The notes under the pieces: generated by a model
The model's input: the letters and a program-made list of their open reading frames with translations, nothing else
Told to the model about the DNA's origin: nothing
Databases searched by the model: none
NCBI GenBank assembly: GCA_947396885.1
Contig: OX377205.1
Location: 53,986,676-54,050,675, forward strand
Direction: 5' to 3'
Length of the DNA stretch: 64,000 bases
DNA from: Heligmosomoides polygyrus polygyrus
Lineage: Eukaryota > Nematoda > Chromadorea > Rhabditida > Heligmosomidae
Made by a program: the position numbers and the translations under genes
Part shown: positions 11,019 to 22,195 of the stretch, piece after piece
Layout: every line of letters begins with the position of its first letter
Position numbering within the stretch: the stretch's first letter is position 1

Positions 11019-12073
11019 CCGCTGTGTAGTAACCACTAGCTTGGTTACTACAGAGCTGATTTCATAGGTATAAATATTAAATAGGACAGGCGACAATACA
11101 CTCTCTTGGGGTACCCCACTTGTCAGCGTACCTAATTCGGAGAAACAATTATTAATGCGCACCTGAAACGTCCTTTTGGTAAGGAACTCAGAAAGCCATT
11201 TCAGCAGCACTTCATGGAAGCCAATCATTTCCAGTTTTAGCAAAAGTTTATTGTGTGGAACTTTATCAAACGCCTTCATAAAGTCAAAGTATACCACATG
11301 AACCGTCTTCCCTGCGTCAAGTGCATTAGTCCAATCATTCAGAGCTTCTAAAAATTGAGTTTCAGTTGATTTTCCTTTAACAAACCCATGCGGATTTTCC
11401 TTAATAATATTATACTTTTCCAGATGCTCGACAATCTTCTTCTTGATAACTTTTTCAGCCGATCGAGCAAATAGATGTTATGCTTATTGGTCTGTAATTA
11501 TTGGGGGAACCGTAGGGAGGACGCTTAGGGAGTGGCGTAACATAGGAATGCTTCCATTTAGTGGGAATTTCCGCTCTGATAAGAGAAAGATTCATGGTGT
11601 ATTTCAGCAGCCCATCACATCTAAGACACGTTTGATAAAATCAGAAGGAACCTCATCGGGCGTGAGCGAGTAAGATGGCGGCCATTTACGAATTATCTCA
11701 CTCAGCTCGTATTCATAGAACCAGGGGCTCTCTGTCATAAGAGGGAATTTTGGGATGTTGCCCATGTCCTGACTGGAGGTACTATTATCGGCACAAACGG
11801 ATTTGAAATAGTGAGCCAACATCTCAACTTTGGTATGGTCTGAGTAAGCCATATCCGGCAGTCACTCTTGACGGTGCAAACACCTTCATAGGACTTGAGC
11901 CTTACTGACATCATTTTGTAAAACGCGGATTTCATACCAGAATTTATGACTTTCTTTTCGATTGCGAAATTATATTTGTCAAGTTTCCTGCAAAAGCGAT
12001 TTTTGAGCACTTCATAATTGGCCCAATCCGTCTCAGACTGAGATACAACAGCTTTTTTCCCAAGCCCTTGCAC
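11019..12073 (-). pseudogene. CR1-a ORF2 linker and RT 5' part
   Basis: Minus frames 12073-11735 and 11852-11604 give the endonuclease-RT linker with YSLTPDEVPSDFIKRV. 11297-11019 gives VYFDFMKAFDKVPHN, with the first catalytic aspartate, and SGVPQESVLSPVLFNIY, where the usual glycine after PQ is glutamate. Between 11604 and 11300 the sequence is RT-like but broken. The frame stops at the hAT insertion at 11010. Confidence 0.8.
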
Positions 12074-12250
12074 AAATGTGATCTAAATTGGACAGATAAG
12101 TTGGGAGATAATTCCTAGATTCCGTGCATTCGATAACCGGTACGAATAATTCTATGGAATGCCTTAGAGTGAATATAAACATTTCATACATGTCATTTAC
12201 AGTACTACAGGCCTGAAAAGACGCGAACCAGTCATCGTCGTTTAAATAAG

Positions 12251-13015
12251 CTAAATTTTATCATAGTCCGCGCAAGAAAACCTTCGAAGACTAGAGCGAA
12301 CCGGTGCGGCAGCAGGCATATTAAGGTTGAAGGTTATTGAAGCACGATCACTAGTTCCTATCGGCTGGCTAACGAAAACATTGTCAATTAAATGAGGATA
12401 ACTAGAGGCTACTAAGTCCAGAATGCGTTCTTGATGAGTTGGCGTCCGCACTAGTTGAGTCAGACCCAAATTTTCACACATCCGGATAAATTCCCTAGAA
12501 AAGCTGCAGCTACTAGTTATGTTAACATCAGCCCATTTTATGTCTGGCATATTTAGATCCCCCAAAGCGACAAATGGGTAATCCGTAGTAGACAGATCAG
12601 TTATGGCCTTAAGAAGTTGGTCCGCTCTGCTAGCTGTACAGTCAGGTGACCTGTAGACCACACAAAAGCGGAACAGACGGTCACGAGTAGCGAGGTCGCA
12701 ACCTAGAATGTCATAACCGCCGTCTACTGATTCCGTAAGAACAACGTTATACGAAAGAATTTTACGATTCAAAAGCGCGACTCCGCCACCTTTCCTTTTT
12801 ACACGTTCACATCCCACAACGCTGTACTCAGCACATAATAGTCCTATAATTGTGGCGCTGTCAAGCGAGGAGGTGAGCCATGTTTCGGTGAGAGCAATCA
12901 CGCCCAAGCAGAAATGCCTAATTCGAAATATAAGAGGCTCGGCATTTGTAATCATTGATTTGATATTGCTTAGGAGACAAGAGAAACTAGTTTCCAGCTT
13001 TCGAGAATAATTCAT
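12251..13015 (-). pseudogene. CR1-a ORF2 endonuclease domain
   Basis: A clean 254-residue frame with the AP-like endonuclease motifs in order: CLLSNIKSM (asparagine region), IALTETWLT (catalytic glutamate), RKGGGVALL, VYRSPDC, ALGDLNMPDIKW (catalytic aspartate) and TSDRASITF, where the normal SDH has become SDR. Loss of that histidine would inactivate the nuclease. It begins right after ORF1, a normal CR1 arrangement with ORF1 and ORF2 overlapping by a few bases. Confidence 0.85.
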
Positions 13016-13645
13016 CCGTTTAAAACAGGGTGCCGATGAGAAGGAATAGCTGATTCTGAGAACAATAGAGTAGAATCAATATCATCCATAACTTGTGAAA
13101 CAGCTCTTGAGGATAAACTACCACGTTTCTCCCTTCTCTCAGACTTCTGGGCACGAAGTCTATCTCTTTCTGCTTTTGGCAGAGAAGGGCGGATGAACGT
13201 GCTCCCAAAGGGGGAGCCCTTCAAATAAGGAGCACGTCTCAAGGCTTCATTCCTAAAGTATGAGGAGGGCAGAATAACTTTTAAAAGTCGGGGCGAACGC
13301 CTGCCCATACGATATACTGTGACAGGACGGCAGGTGATACCAAGGAAGTTAAAAAGGCGATGTACACAATCAAAGTCATGAAAAACCTGAGCAGACGACA
13401 GTACATTACGCAATTCTGGTATACCAACAATAAATAGTGACCTAGCCATTTCTTTGGCTTTACAACAAGATGCATCGTGAATTGGGGCGGCATCATGCTG
13501 GGTGGAAAAATCAACCATAGGTGAAGAAGACACTGACCTATAACTCATGTTCAACTTTTTCAACTCAGGATTTTCCTTACGCAGAACTTCGACCTCCATC
13601 CGAAGCTTCTTGTCTTCGATCAAACCATCTATCTTAGCTAGCTTC
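13012..13645 (-). pseudogene. CR1-a ORF1, distal part
   Basis: The first 40 residues (LAKIDGLIEDKKLRMEVEV...) are heptad-like and probably coiled coil. Then comes an RRM-like core with RSLFIVGIPE, VTVYRMGRRSPRLLKVILPS and FIRPSLPKAERDRLRAQKS, a pattern repeated in the ORF1 of the CR1 copies at 43215-43511 and 51533-51925. ORF1 proteins of this kind bind element RNA. The frame is continuous with 23154-22993 once hAT copy 2 is ignored. Confidence 0.8.
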
Positions 13646-14559
13646 GCCACAACCAGGGGTGTGCGTAAATAAAATCCGAAATTTCGTAAATCGTAAATCG
13701 TAATTACGAAAAGACCGTCGTAAATCGTAAGAGGTGCCTGACTTATAATGCATCTAATTTCGTTTTTTTTTCTATTATGTTAAAGCTAATCGAACTAACT
13801 AGTTATGAAGTTTTATTGAGGCGTTTTCTTCTCGAGCTGGACACTTTTCTAAATAAGATGAAAGCCATTAAAATCATCTAGCTCCTTTCAAATCAAGCTG
13901 AATAGACATTGGATCCGAGACCGATTTTCAGGATAATCGGATGATTCGGATAGGTCATTTTTTCAAACCCCGGATCTTCGGATGATTCAGATGAGGGCAA
14001 TTTCGAAAACCCCGGATCTTCGGATGATTCAGATAACGCCATTTTCGGCCGAGCCGGATTTCGGATATCCGATTCGGATACAACCGGACATATAATAGGG
14101 GCACACAACCTCTTAAAAACGGAACACATCAGTAACTCTGCGTTTATTTCCTTGACCAATTGAAGTCATGAGCGCGCAAAGCAGCTTGGAGCGCCTCACC
14201 TTGAATTAAGTGTTCATATGCCCTGGTAGCAAGGCACATGAATGCCCAGTTACATAATATCTGGCCTAGCTTATTTCACCAATGAAGTGGAACACACCAG
14301 CGCTACGTAAAAGATGTCGTATTTGGCTGCCTTACGAGGGGAGCCCTCCGCAGAGCTATGTTGCGCTTCCAGAACAAACAAAAAACAGCTTTAGGACCCC
14401 AAAGAGCCAATGCCAGCTCAATAGTGAGTTGGTAATGCACAGCGATGTCTTGTAAAGAACAATGATGAAACGATTCCGAAACGCCCCGCAAGAAATTTCT
14501 CATGCTCTGAAAAGGGAAGTGTCTGAAGCGTATGTCTGAAAGGAGAAGCGAGTCATCCC

Positions 14560-14745
14560 AACATATATATAGGAATAATCGCCACTTCTCAATTAGTATA
14601 AAAATGTGTTTCTTTTTTGCCAAATCGATAAGCCCGAGGAGTAGAAGATCTTTGTAGTTGCAGTGGAATTGGCGCCTCACGAGTTCGGGAGTCTTGTACG
14701 TCCGCAATGCCGCCGGCGGGAAGCGGCTCGTAGCGCAGTGGATAG
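14560..14745 (+). repeat. tRNA-derived SINE-a, part 1 (continues 19452-19520)
   Basis: Reading 14726-14745 then 19452-19495 gives an A-box-like ctcgtagcgcagtgg and a B-box-like gggttcgac at 19480-19488, the RNA polymerase III promoter layout of a tRNA-derived SINE. The non-tRNA part (14560-14700) matches SINE-b at 20620-20800 in reverse. hAT family 3 splits it at an 8-bp duplication. Confidence 0.65.
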
Positions 14746-15419
14746 TATACTTGTGCTTTTTTAAAATTTTTCGAATGAACGAATAATCGAATAACCCCAT
14801 TTTTCGAAAATTCGAATTTCCGAATAATCGAATAACCCCATTTTTCGAAAATTCGAATTTCCGAATAATCGAATAACCCCATTTTTTGGTTATTCGAATT
14901 TCCGAATAATCGAATAACTCCATTTTTTGGTTATTCGAATTTCCGAATAATCGAATAACCCCATTTTTTGGTTATTCGAATTTCCGAATAATCGAATATT
15001 CGAAAAAATCGAATAATCGAACAAACTTTATTATAACTTAATACACCCGGTGCAAAATAGGTTCACCCCTGGTTTGTCGATTGGTACCCGAAGAACCCGC
15101 TGCCGAGGTCCAGTAATGTTACCATCGTATTCCTCACTATAGAAAGCCTCTATAGAAGAATTTTAAGCAAGTTATCTCATCAGTGCAGGATACCACGAAC
15201 TTTTATTGAAAATTTAAGAAATGGAGACCGGTGCAAAATATAAGTTCGCTTCATAGAAAATTTGATTAATCACAAAAGTACCTACAAAAAAGGTAGAATT
15301 AGTACTTCGTCACATCACCTTTGTTGCAACCATATCGAAAATTCTATTTTGCATGCTACTGATTAGGTTATCAATAACAGTTCGCTCAAAATTGACCCAT
15401 GCATAAAGTATGGCGTTCT

Positions 15420-15749
15420 TCAGATCAGAAACCGATGTCTCAGCGGTTCCATTTTTGTACACTGTGTACAAGAATGTCCCACTAGCTTTCTAGTTTTCGG
15501 GTTGAGATCTGAAGAACAGCTAGGCCACTTCAAATGTTGAGTTCTGTTGGAGTTGAGCCAACCTGTAGTTGACTGCGATACGTGTATGGATGCATTATCT
15601 TGTTGGAAAATAAGGTTGTACCTACGAAATCTTCTGAAATATGGCAGAAGGTAATCTCCGAGCAATTTCTGGTAGTATGCACTGTTCATCCTATGCGAGA
15701 CGAACTCCAAGGCAACAAGTTCGTATCCAGAAAACGCAGCCGAAACCAT
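15420..15749 (-). pseudogene. Tc1 transposase C-terminal half, left arm
   Basis: The frame shows FSGYELVALEFVS, IFQQDNASIHVSQ with the second catalytic aspartate, then WPSCSSDLNP, where the conserved SPDLNP has lost its proline, followed by a frame-shifted VGHSC block. The catalytic glutamate of DD34E normally follows DLNPxEN; here KTRK replaces it. The N-terminal paired-type DNA-binding domain is absent because the palindrome centre begins there. Confidence 0.8.
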
Positions 15750-15909
15750 GAGACTTCCACCGACAAAGTAACACCTGTAGAATACTCGCTTCTCTCTCTC
15801 CTCAAATCTCTCGAATAGTGTCTGTACCCGTCGGGCCTATCAAGATTCCACTTCTTTTACACTACTGGAGAGATCTGAGAAAAGAGGTCGAGTATCCTCT
15901 AGACGCAAC

Positions 15910-16115
15910 TTTGACGGTGAAAGTCTCATGGTTGGGCTGCGTTTTCTGGATGCGGACTTGTCTCGTTCGTTTCGGAAGTTCGTCTCGTGCAGGATGAACG
16001 GTGAAGACTACCAGGAATTGCTCCGAGATCTTTTGCCATATTTAAGGAGACTTCGTAGGCACAACCTCATTTTCCAACAAGATAATGCATCCACACACGT
16101 ATCGCAGTCAACTTC
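15910..16115 (+). pseudogene. Tc1 transposase C-terminal half, right arm (continues 18063-18300)
   Basis: Plus-strand counterpart of 15420-15749: SCRMNGEDYQELL, LIFQQDNASTHVSQS, then interruption by CR1-b. After 18063 the same frame region continues GWLNSN-like text and a damaged DLNP block. The two arms differ by scattered substitutions, so the duplication is not very recent. Confidence 0.75.
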
Positions 16116-16458
16116 AGGTTTATTTTATTTATTTATTTATTCAATACGTTCGCGATACGCGCAAGCGGCAGAAAAAAGTATTACAACAACATAACAACAT
16201 GAAGACACACCTAGAGCGAGTCAAACCAATGTCCTTTGAGGAGAAGGGGCCACCTTCAGCTTACTCCTAGGTCGATTGATAGGACGCTTCTCAGGCTCAC
16301 CTTTTGTTTGAGACGCACGCAGATCAAAGAATTTGGAGCCTACAAAGCGCGAAAAGTGGATTAACTTATAAACCCGACAAATATCAAAGAATTTCCTGCG
16401 AGAAGCCAATGTGTGAAGACCTAGGTATTTGTTCCTTATTGATGCTTTAGGTACCATA

Positions 16459-17980
16459 CAGTGCGTTTCAAAAGTATGTAGCCACCTTAAATTCAAAATT
16501 TTCTCGTTTCGCGTTCGTTTCTACAAACTGGCGTTAGCAGCATTGGATTCACCGTAGACGAAAATAGCTAGATTGCTTTTTCCAGAAAAAAAGCTTGATC
16601 TCCGGCAAAAACTAGGCGTTTTTGAATTTTTTGTTTGTTTCAAAAGTATGTAGCCACCCTCAAAAAACACGATTTTTATTAAAAATTAATGGTCAATTGG
16701 ACCACCATTATTTTTTATTACATTAAATACCCTGCTACGCATGCTACTAACAAATTTCTGGAACACTTCGTCACCGATGTTGTCCCAGGCAGTCAAAATA
16801 GCGGTTTTCAGCTCCCCACCATTGTTGAACTGTCTGTTATTCAAGTAGACCTGCCGGACCAAGATACCTCACATGTTCTTCATTGAGTTGCGGTCAGATG
16901 AGCAAGCTGGCCATTCCATTACTCGTCCTGCTGCAGAACATGTGTCTGCCGTTTTCTCCTCGTTAGGAAGGGCAGCGGGCTGGACTCCAGTACGGCTTGA
17001 TACCCTAGACTGTCCATACGACATGATGGGAATCTGAGCTTCAGTTTCCCCCTACTGCACAAGCCTGCCCATCGCATTAGAGGCCCGCCTCCGAAGTTCC
17101 GTCGAGAGAAGGTGATGGAAGCCCGTCGTAGATCTCGTCAGTAATACCGGTAACCATCGGGACCATCCAGATTAAATTTTTTGTCGCCACCGAAGATGAC
17201 CTAAAGCAATAAGCGTGTGAAATTCATGGCCTCGACGAAACCAGAAAGTTCCTACATTTTCCCATTGCGTGCCATGTTTTTGCGGGCAAACTCCAGTCGC
17301 GCCTGCTTGTGGAAGTTCGTGAGATAAGGTGCTTTCTGCATGGTCTGTCTGCAGATGTGTTCGTTCGATCGACTACAACGCCATATCGTTGTCCTTGATG
17401 CAGATAGACCCGTCTCAGCACGAACTTGGTTGACGCTCCACGTGGAGTTCGACACTATGCGGCTGATTCGTCGACGATTCTGGCTCGAAATCACACGCGG
17501 ACGACGCGGTACAGGTGCAGACCAATAACCATGGGGATTTCGAAGGAAGTGGTGGACACATCTTGCGAACGTCCGAGCTGACGAGCAATGGCGCGGTTTG
17601 TCAAGCCAGCATCCTCGAGCGAGCGCTCGGATCTGAACTTGTTCCTCGATAATCAGGACACGTCCACGGACTGGCATAGTGGTTGTCTTTAAAGAACAGG
17701 TCATGCTGGCTATTTATGACAAGAACTTCCCGCCAAAAAGAGCGCAAAATTTGAATAGGAGTGTAAAAATGCCCGATATTCTGGAGTGGCTACATACTTT
17801 TGAAACAAACAAAAAAATTTTAAAACGCCTAGTTTTTGCTGGAGATCAAGCTTTTTTCTAGAAAGAGCAATCTAGCTATTTTCGTCTACGGGGAATCCAA
17901 TGCTGCTAACGCCAGTTCGTAGAAACGAACGCGAAACGAGAAAATTCTGAATTTAAGGTGGCTACATTTAAAACGCACCG
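16459..17980 (-). mobile_element. Tc1-b, long-terminal-repeat (IR/DR-type) Tc1-like element
   Basis: Flanked by TA at 16457-16458 and 17981-17982. Terminal inverted repeats are about 215 bp. Each contains the motif caaaagtatgtagccacc twice: at the tip (16468-16485) and again at 16640-16660, with mirror copies at 17790-17810 and near 17960. Two direct sites within each long inverted repeat is the IR/DR layout known from Sleeping Beauty-like elements. The transposase is on the minus strand and decayed. Confidence 0.8.
16690..17704 (-). pseudogene. Tc1-b transposase
   Basis: The N-terminal frame 17704-17252 has the bipartite helix-turn-helix: IEEQVQIRALARGC, then RRPRVISSQNRRRISRIV and VRAETGLSASRTTIWR. 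After a frame change the core reads GGDKKFNLDGPDG near 17190, where the usual SDEKKFN catalytic aspartate appears to be glycine. Further on come a damaged LQQD block and SSDRNSMKNM in place of SPDLNPxEN. GELKTAILTAWD near 16810 closes it. Inactive. Confidence 0.75.
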
Positions 17981-19695
17981 TAGAGTAAAGGAACCCGCCA
18001 ATGCGAATAAGAACCTTGTAGTTAGTTATTCTGTACTTTTTCCACAAGGTTTATAAGAGGTTGGCTCAACTCCAATACAATTCAACTTTTGCAGTGGTCT
18101 ATTTTTCCTCCAGATCTCACCGCTGATAGAGAACTTGTGGGGCATTCTTGTACACAAAGTGTGCAAAAATGGAACCACTTACACTTAGGTTTCTGATCTG
18201 AAGAACGCCATACTTCATGCATGAGCCAATGTTGAACGAACTGTTATTGATAACTTAATCAGTAGTACGAAAAACAGAATTTTCGATATGGTTGCAACAA
18301 AGGTGATGTGACGAAGTACTAATCTTACTTTGTCTGTAGGGACTTTTGTGATTAATCAGGTTTTTTTATGAAGGGAACTTATATTTTGCACCGGTCTCCA
18401 TTTGTTAAATTTTCAATAAAAGTTCGTGGTATCCTGCACTGATGAGATGACTTGCTTAAAATTCTTCTATAGAGGCTTTCTATAGTGAGGAATACGACGG
18501 TAACCGCTGAGCATAGGCAGCGGACCCTTCGGGTACTAATGGACAAATCGGGGGTATCTATAATTTTGCACCGGGGTGTATTAATAAGGACGATGCGATT
18601 TTTGTATTAGCCAATTTCGTTTGATACCGTTTACTCACTCCAAAAGCGCATTGTGTAGGCTCAAATAAATGTAGTAAAGTAAGTTCAACGACAACATTCG
18701 CCAGAGACAACATAAAGGATTTGAATTCTTTAAAAAAGCAAACGCAAATGTGAAGTCAGATTTTGAAAATATCGACGAAGACCGGTCATACAATTGATTC
18801 GCTTCAACGAATTCCCCATAGAAAATCAATAGCTCGATCAACTTCAACCGATAATTTCAAAAACGAACTTCAAATTTGTGCTGAGCGAGATCGAGAGACC
18901 CCAACGTCTGAAGCATCGGACCGCAGTCGATCGCCATCAACTGCGGTCGGTATCGCCAATACACCATTTCCCCACGCCAGTTGTGATGGACTAATGGAAA
19001 CACACACGCACACACACACGCTACCCTTCTATGTATAGTAGGATATTGAATGCGTTTTCGTTACGGTGAGCTCCTCGACGGTGTGCTATCGAAAACACTC
19101 GTCACCGAAATGAAGGCCGCTCACAAAAATCATTATTATGCCACATTCGAAACAACCACGTATTCGAAATTCGAATATTATTCGAATTTTCGCACCTCGA
19201 ATAATCGAACTCGAATAATTATTCGAATTTTCAAACCTCGAATAATCAAATTCGAATATTTATTCGAAATTGCAAACCTCGAATAATCGAATTCGAATAA
19301 TTATTCGAATTTGCAAAACTCGAATAATCGAATTCGAATAATTATTCGAATTTACGGAACTCGAATAATCAAATAATCGAAAATCGAATTCGAATAAATT
19401 ATTCGAATAATTATTCGAATTCGATTATTCGAGCACAAGTATAGTGGATAGCGACGTTGCTCCATGAGAGGGAGGCGGAGGGTTCGACTTTTCTGCGCTG
19501 CTGCATCTTTGCATTTCAACTTATTGTTGATTTGAGCGATTCTGACATCTGCACCATTTTAGATGTTTGCTGTGCAGTGTCTCCAGATGTATGCCGCGAA
19601 AGCAACTTTGTTGCCACTTATTTATTACTGACCGGTTTTTTAACCAAAACTCAATTGGAAAGTTGTTCAACATAACCATGTATGAACGTTTAACA

Positions 19696-19884
19696 TCAGT
19701 GATACACAGACACAAAGTGCATGGAACATAAGCACTGGTCACAATACGAGCAGCGCATAAAGGCTACTGGCTCCTCACAGTTTGCTTCCATATATGGGCA
19801 AATGAGATCGGCTCCATAGGCGAAATCCACTTGAAGACGTTCCCTTTCCTCTGAAAAAAGAGTTCCAGCCGAAAACGTCATCAT
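19696..19884 (-). CDS. Cysteine-rich open frame in hAT family 2
   Basis: A 62-residue frame ending EEPVAFMRCSYCDQCLCSMHFVSVYH. The CxxCxxCxCxxxH spacing is zinc-finger-like and resembles the C-terminal cysteine clusters of some transposases, but I cannot name a family. Its neighbours are non-coding repeat, so it is probably a fragment of the host element's lost protein. Confidence 0.3.
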   Translation of the reverse strand: MMTFSAGTLFSEERERLQVDFAYGADLICPYMEANCEEPVAFMRCSYCDQCLCSMHFVSVYH

Positions 19885-20544
19885 ATGCCCACTGCTTGCC
19901 AGCTTTCCACGTCTATCAGTTCATTTTGCTGATCCCAACCTTCTTCTGGTTTTTCACCACTTCCAGCCGTTCGTCTTCGTTAACTTCAAGTTGACGTGCT
20001 TCGAAGTCCTTTGGTATGCTAGCCATCCGTTCGGTCAGGTTGGTGTCATTCCCATGAAGGCTGCTTATCTAAAGGTGGACCACACTTCAGCGTGAGCAAG
20101 TGGATCACCACTCGAGCATCGGCGACTTTGTTGGTGTTAGGTTTTAGAGAACCTCCAGCAGACCTCTGATTTCCGGATGACAGGCAAAGATGAGATAAAG
20201 AGTGTATTGATGTCGTTTAGGTCAAATTCCGGGATCCACAGACTTTCTCGTCTTAACCTCATGTAACCTCACATCATGGTCTCCTTTGAAAATCCGAGTA
20301 GGATGGTTTTACCCGAGGTAATTGGCCGATGTATGGAAACAGACTGAGAGGAGCCTGCAGCATTTATACCCTGCCCATTATGTCCAGTGCTGCTTTATGC
20401 ACGTTGTACCTGTTTATCATTGGTGTTGAATATTTATGCATCATCCTGTTGAGTACCACAGCAAGCAGCTGGAAAGTGCGCCTCTGAAATTGTATAGACG
20501 TCAGAATCCCTCAAATCTCAACCAATCATTTAAAAAGCAGGAAT

Positions 20545-20830
20545 GCAGCAGCGCATGAGGATCGAACCCCGACGTTCCTCCCATGAAGCATCGTCACTAC
20601 CCATTACGCTCCGAGCTGCTTGCCGGCAGAGGCATCGCGGTCGAAGCGCGGTACAAGAACCCAAATTCGTGATGCGCCGTTCAATTGTGACTTCAAGAAC
20701 CCTCACTCCTTGAGTTTAACGACCTGGCAAAAATGAAACAGGTTTTATGCTAATTGAGAGGTGGCGATTATTCCTATTTAATAGAATGACTCCCTCTCCT
20801 CATCCAGATATACGCTATCAGATCCTTCCC
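20545..20830 (-). repeat. tRNA-derived SINE-b
   Basis: On the minus strand, an A-box-like cggagcgtaatggg at 20600-20613 and B-box ggggttcgat at 20561-20570, with a body matching SINE-a (14560-14745) in reverse. The two SINEs form an inverted pair within hAT family 2. Confidence 0.65.
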
Positions 20831-21937
20831 TTGTGAGAGAATTCCCGCCAAATGATTGCAAATTTGCCCGAAAAAGTCAGGTTATCAATGGCGCAGAGTT
20901 TTCCAGCATGGCGCGCTAACCTCCTGTTATCCGATTTTTATCCGATTTTATCCGAATCATTGCGTTTTTCAGAACCCCGAAACTTCGGATGATTCAGATG
21001 AGGGCAATTTCCGACCGAGCCGGATTTCGGATAATCCGAAACCGGATAAATCCGGCCGGATATCCGAAAATGCATGATTCGGATCCCATGTCTACTGGAT
21101 AAGTTTTAGGACAATCAAAATAAACTGCTTGTTCAAAAACGCTATCTTAAAATGCGCCTATACAGGGTGCCAAAATAAAAAGCTTACACTGCTTGGACGA
21201 TCAAAAGTGTTTATCATTCTAATATCCATGGTTTGCATATAAAACTATGACTTCGTAGAAACAACCGCAAGAACTCCGAATAAACCAACAAGAGCCATTC
21301 CATTTAAAACCAAAAAAATAATTTGATCGCTGGTCAACTCGAAGAAAACAGTATTTGCTCAAATAATCCAATGAGCATCCCCTACTGTGTGAGCGCATGG
21401 CACATTTCTATGGTATGACACACCTAAAGTTCTAAGCCTTCCCACATTTTAAATTGTACCAAACAGCATTTTTGTAGCAGACGAGAAGGAATTGTGTGAC
21501 GATTGAAAGAGTTTGATCACATTTTTGGACACTCATCATAGTAGGATTGTTGACTTAAGATTATAAGAGAGGATTTTTTATAGCATTCTTTAGAAGTAAA
21601 GTTGAAAAGCAAGGCGCAGCTTGAATTGTAAGTGGTTTAACTGATTCGTACAAGGCGCATTTTAAACATATAGGGGAAACCCATGGTAGAGAAGTCGGAG
21701 AATGATGGCTATCACGTGCTCCAAAAAGTTCTTGATTAGGACCCTACCACGGACATCCAAGTCTTCCATACCTGCTGGGTTGTGAATTGTACCTGAGGGA
21801 AGGATAAAGCACTGACCTCTACATCGGTGGCAACCGCAATTCATTCTATAAGGCAAACCCACACTCGAATGACCTCTACGTTATCCCGCAGAAGTAGAAA
21901 GAATGGATGACGTATTTCAAACAGGGACTGGTTAACG

Positions 21938-22195
21938 TCATGCTTTGTCCTCTATCATTTTTGAAGGCAACCGCAACTTCTGGAATAAAAGATCGTCGTT
22001 CGACGATACCAGACAATTACTTTCGGCTTTTACTTCGCTCGCATGTTTGCTTGCACTTGTTAAATTTCGGAACCTCCAAAATATTGCATTACTAATTAAT
22101 GACTGTTTGCATTCGCCAGTCCTGCTCTCCACTACCTTTGCAACAAAGTCCATCGTATTCTTTCCCCAGTCTTTAGTATTCTCAACGGATTGCAT
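21938..22195 (-). pseudogene. Conserved open segment of hAT family 1, copy 2
   Basis: Counterpart of 9642-9917 with the same ESRTGECKQSLISNAIFW core. A second segment, 21862-21662, reads YRMNCGCHRCRGQCF and NPAGMEDLDVRGRVLIKN. Differences between copies include indels that break the frame at different points, so the shared frame predates their separation. Function not recognised. Confidence 0.4.

Larger units (their letters stand above)
16121..18057 (-). mobile_element. CR1-b, 5'-truncated 3' fragment
   Basis: About 420 bp of CR1 3' end: EKVQNN (about 18035), IRNKYLGLHTLASRRKFFD, VGSKFFDLRAS and a stop, then (AAATA)n at 16121-16140. The empty site is visible in the other arm of the Tc1 palindrome near 15550, and aggtt is duplicated at 16116-16120 and 18058-18062. 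It is split by Tc1-b. Confidence 0.8.
15044..18578. mobile_element. Palindromic Tc1-like derivative
   Basis: Ends cacccggtgcaaaat (15044-15058) and attttgcaccggggtg (18563-18578) are flanked by TA. Each arm, about 780 bp, carries the terminal region and the C-terminal half of a Tc1 transposase, in opposite orientation. The arms meet at about 15820-15860. The right arm is interrupted by CR1-b at 16121-18057. Without that insertion the element would be about 1.6 kb and nearly one perfect hairpin. It lacks the transposase N-terminal half, so it is non-autonomous. Confidence 0.8.
14746..19443. mobile_element. hAT-like element, family 3, with TTCGAA arrays
   Basis: Perfect 12-bp ends tatacttgtgct (14746-14757) and agcacaagtata (19432-19443). 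Perfect 8-bp target duplication gtggatag (14738-14745 and 19444-19451). Both termini hold arrays with a period of about 41 bp built on ATTCGAAT and CGAATAATCG: 14765-15030 with ccccattttt spacers, and 19143-19431. About 1.16 kb is its own sequence; the remainder is the Tc1 palindrome. No transposase is recognisable. Confidence 0.85.
13903..21094. mobile_element. hAT-like element, family 2, with CCGGAT/TCGGAT arrays
   Basis: Inverted ends tagacattggatccga (13903-13918) and tcggatcccatgtcta (21079-21094), one mismatch. Comparison with copy 1 of family 1 (caagctggacaag near 10750) shows the empty site and a duplicated ctgga-like segment on both sides, so this is a true insertion. The duplication length is unclear (5-8 bp). 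Terminal arrays of cggatgattcgg-type text lie at 13910-14090 and 20925-21090. About 2.5 kb is its own, including a pair of SINEs. Confidence 0.65.

Noticed and set aside
14765..15030. CRISPR-like regular array
   Set aside because: Units are contiguous and mutually similar with no unique spacers; they are the terminal array of a hAT-like element in a eukaryotic genome.
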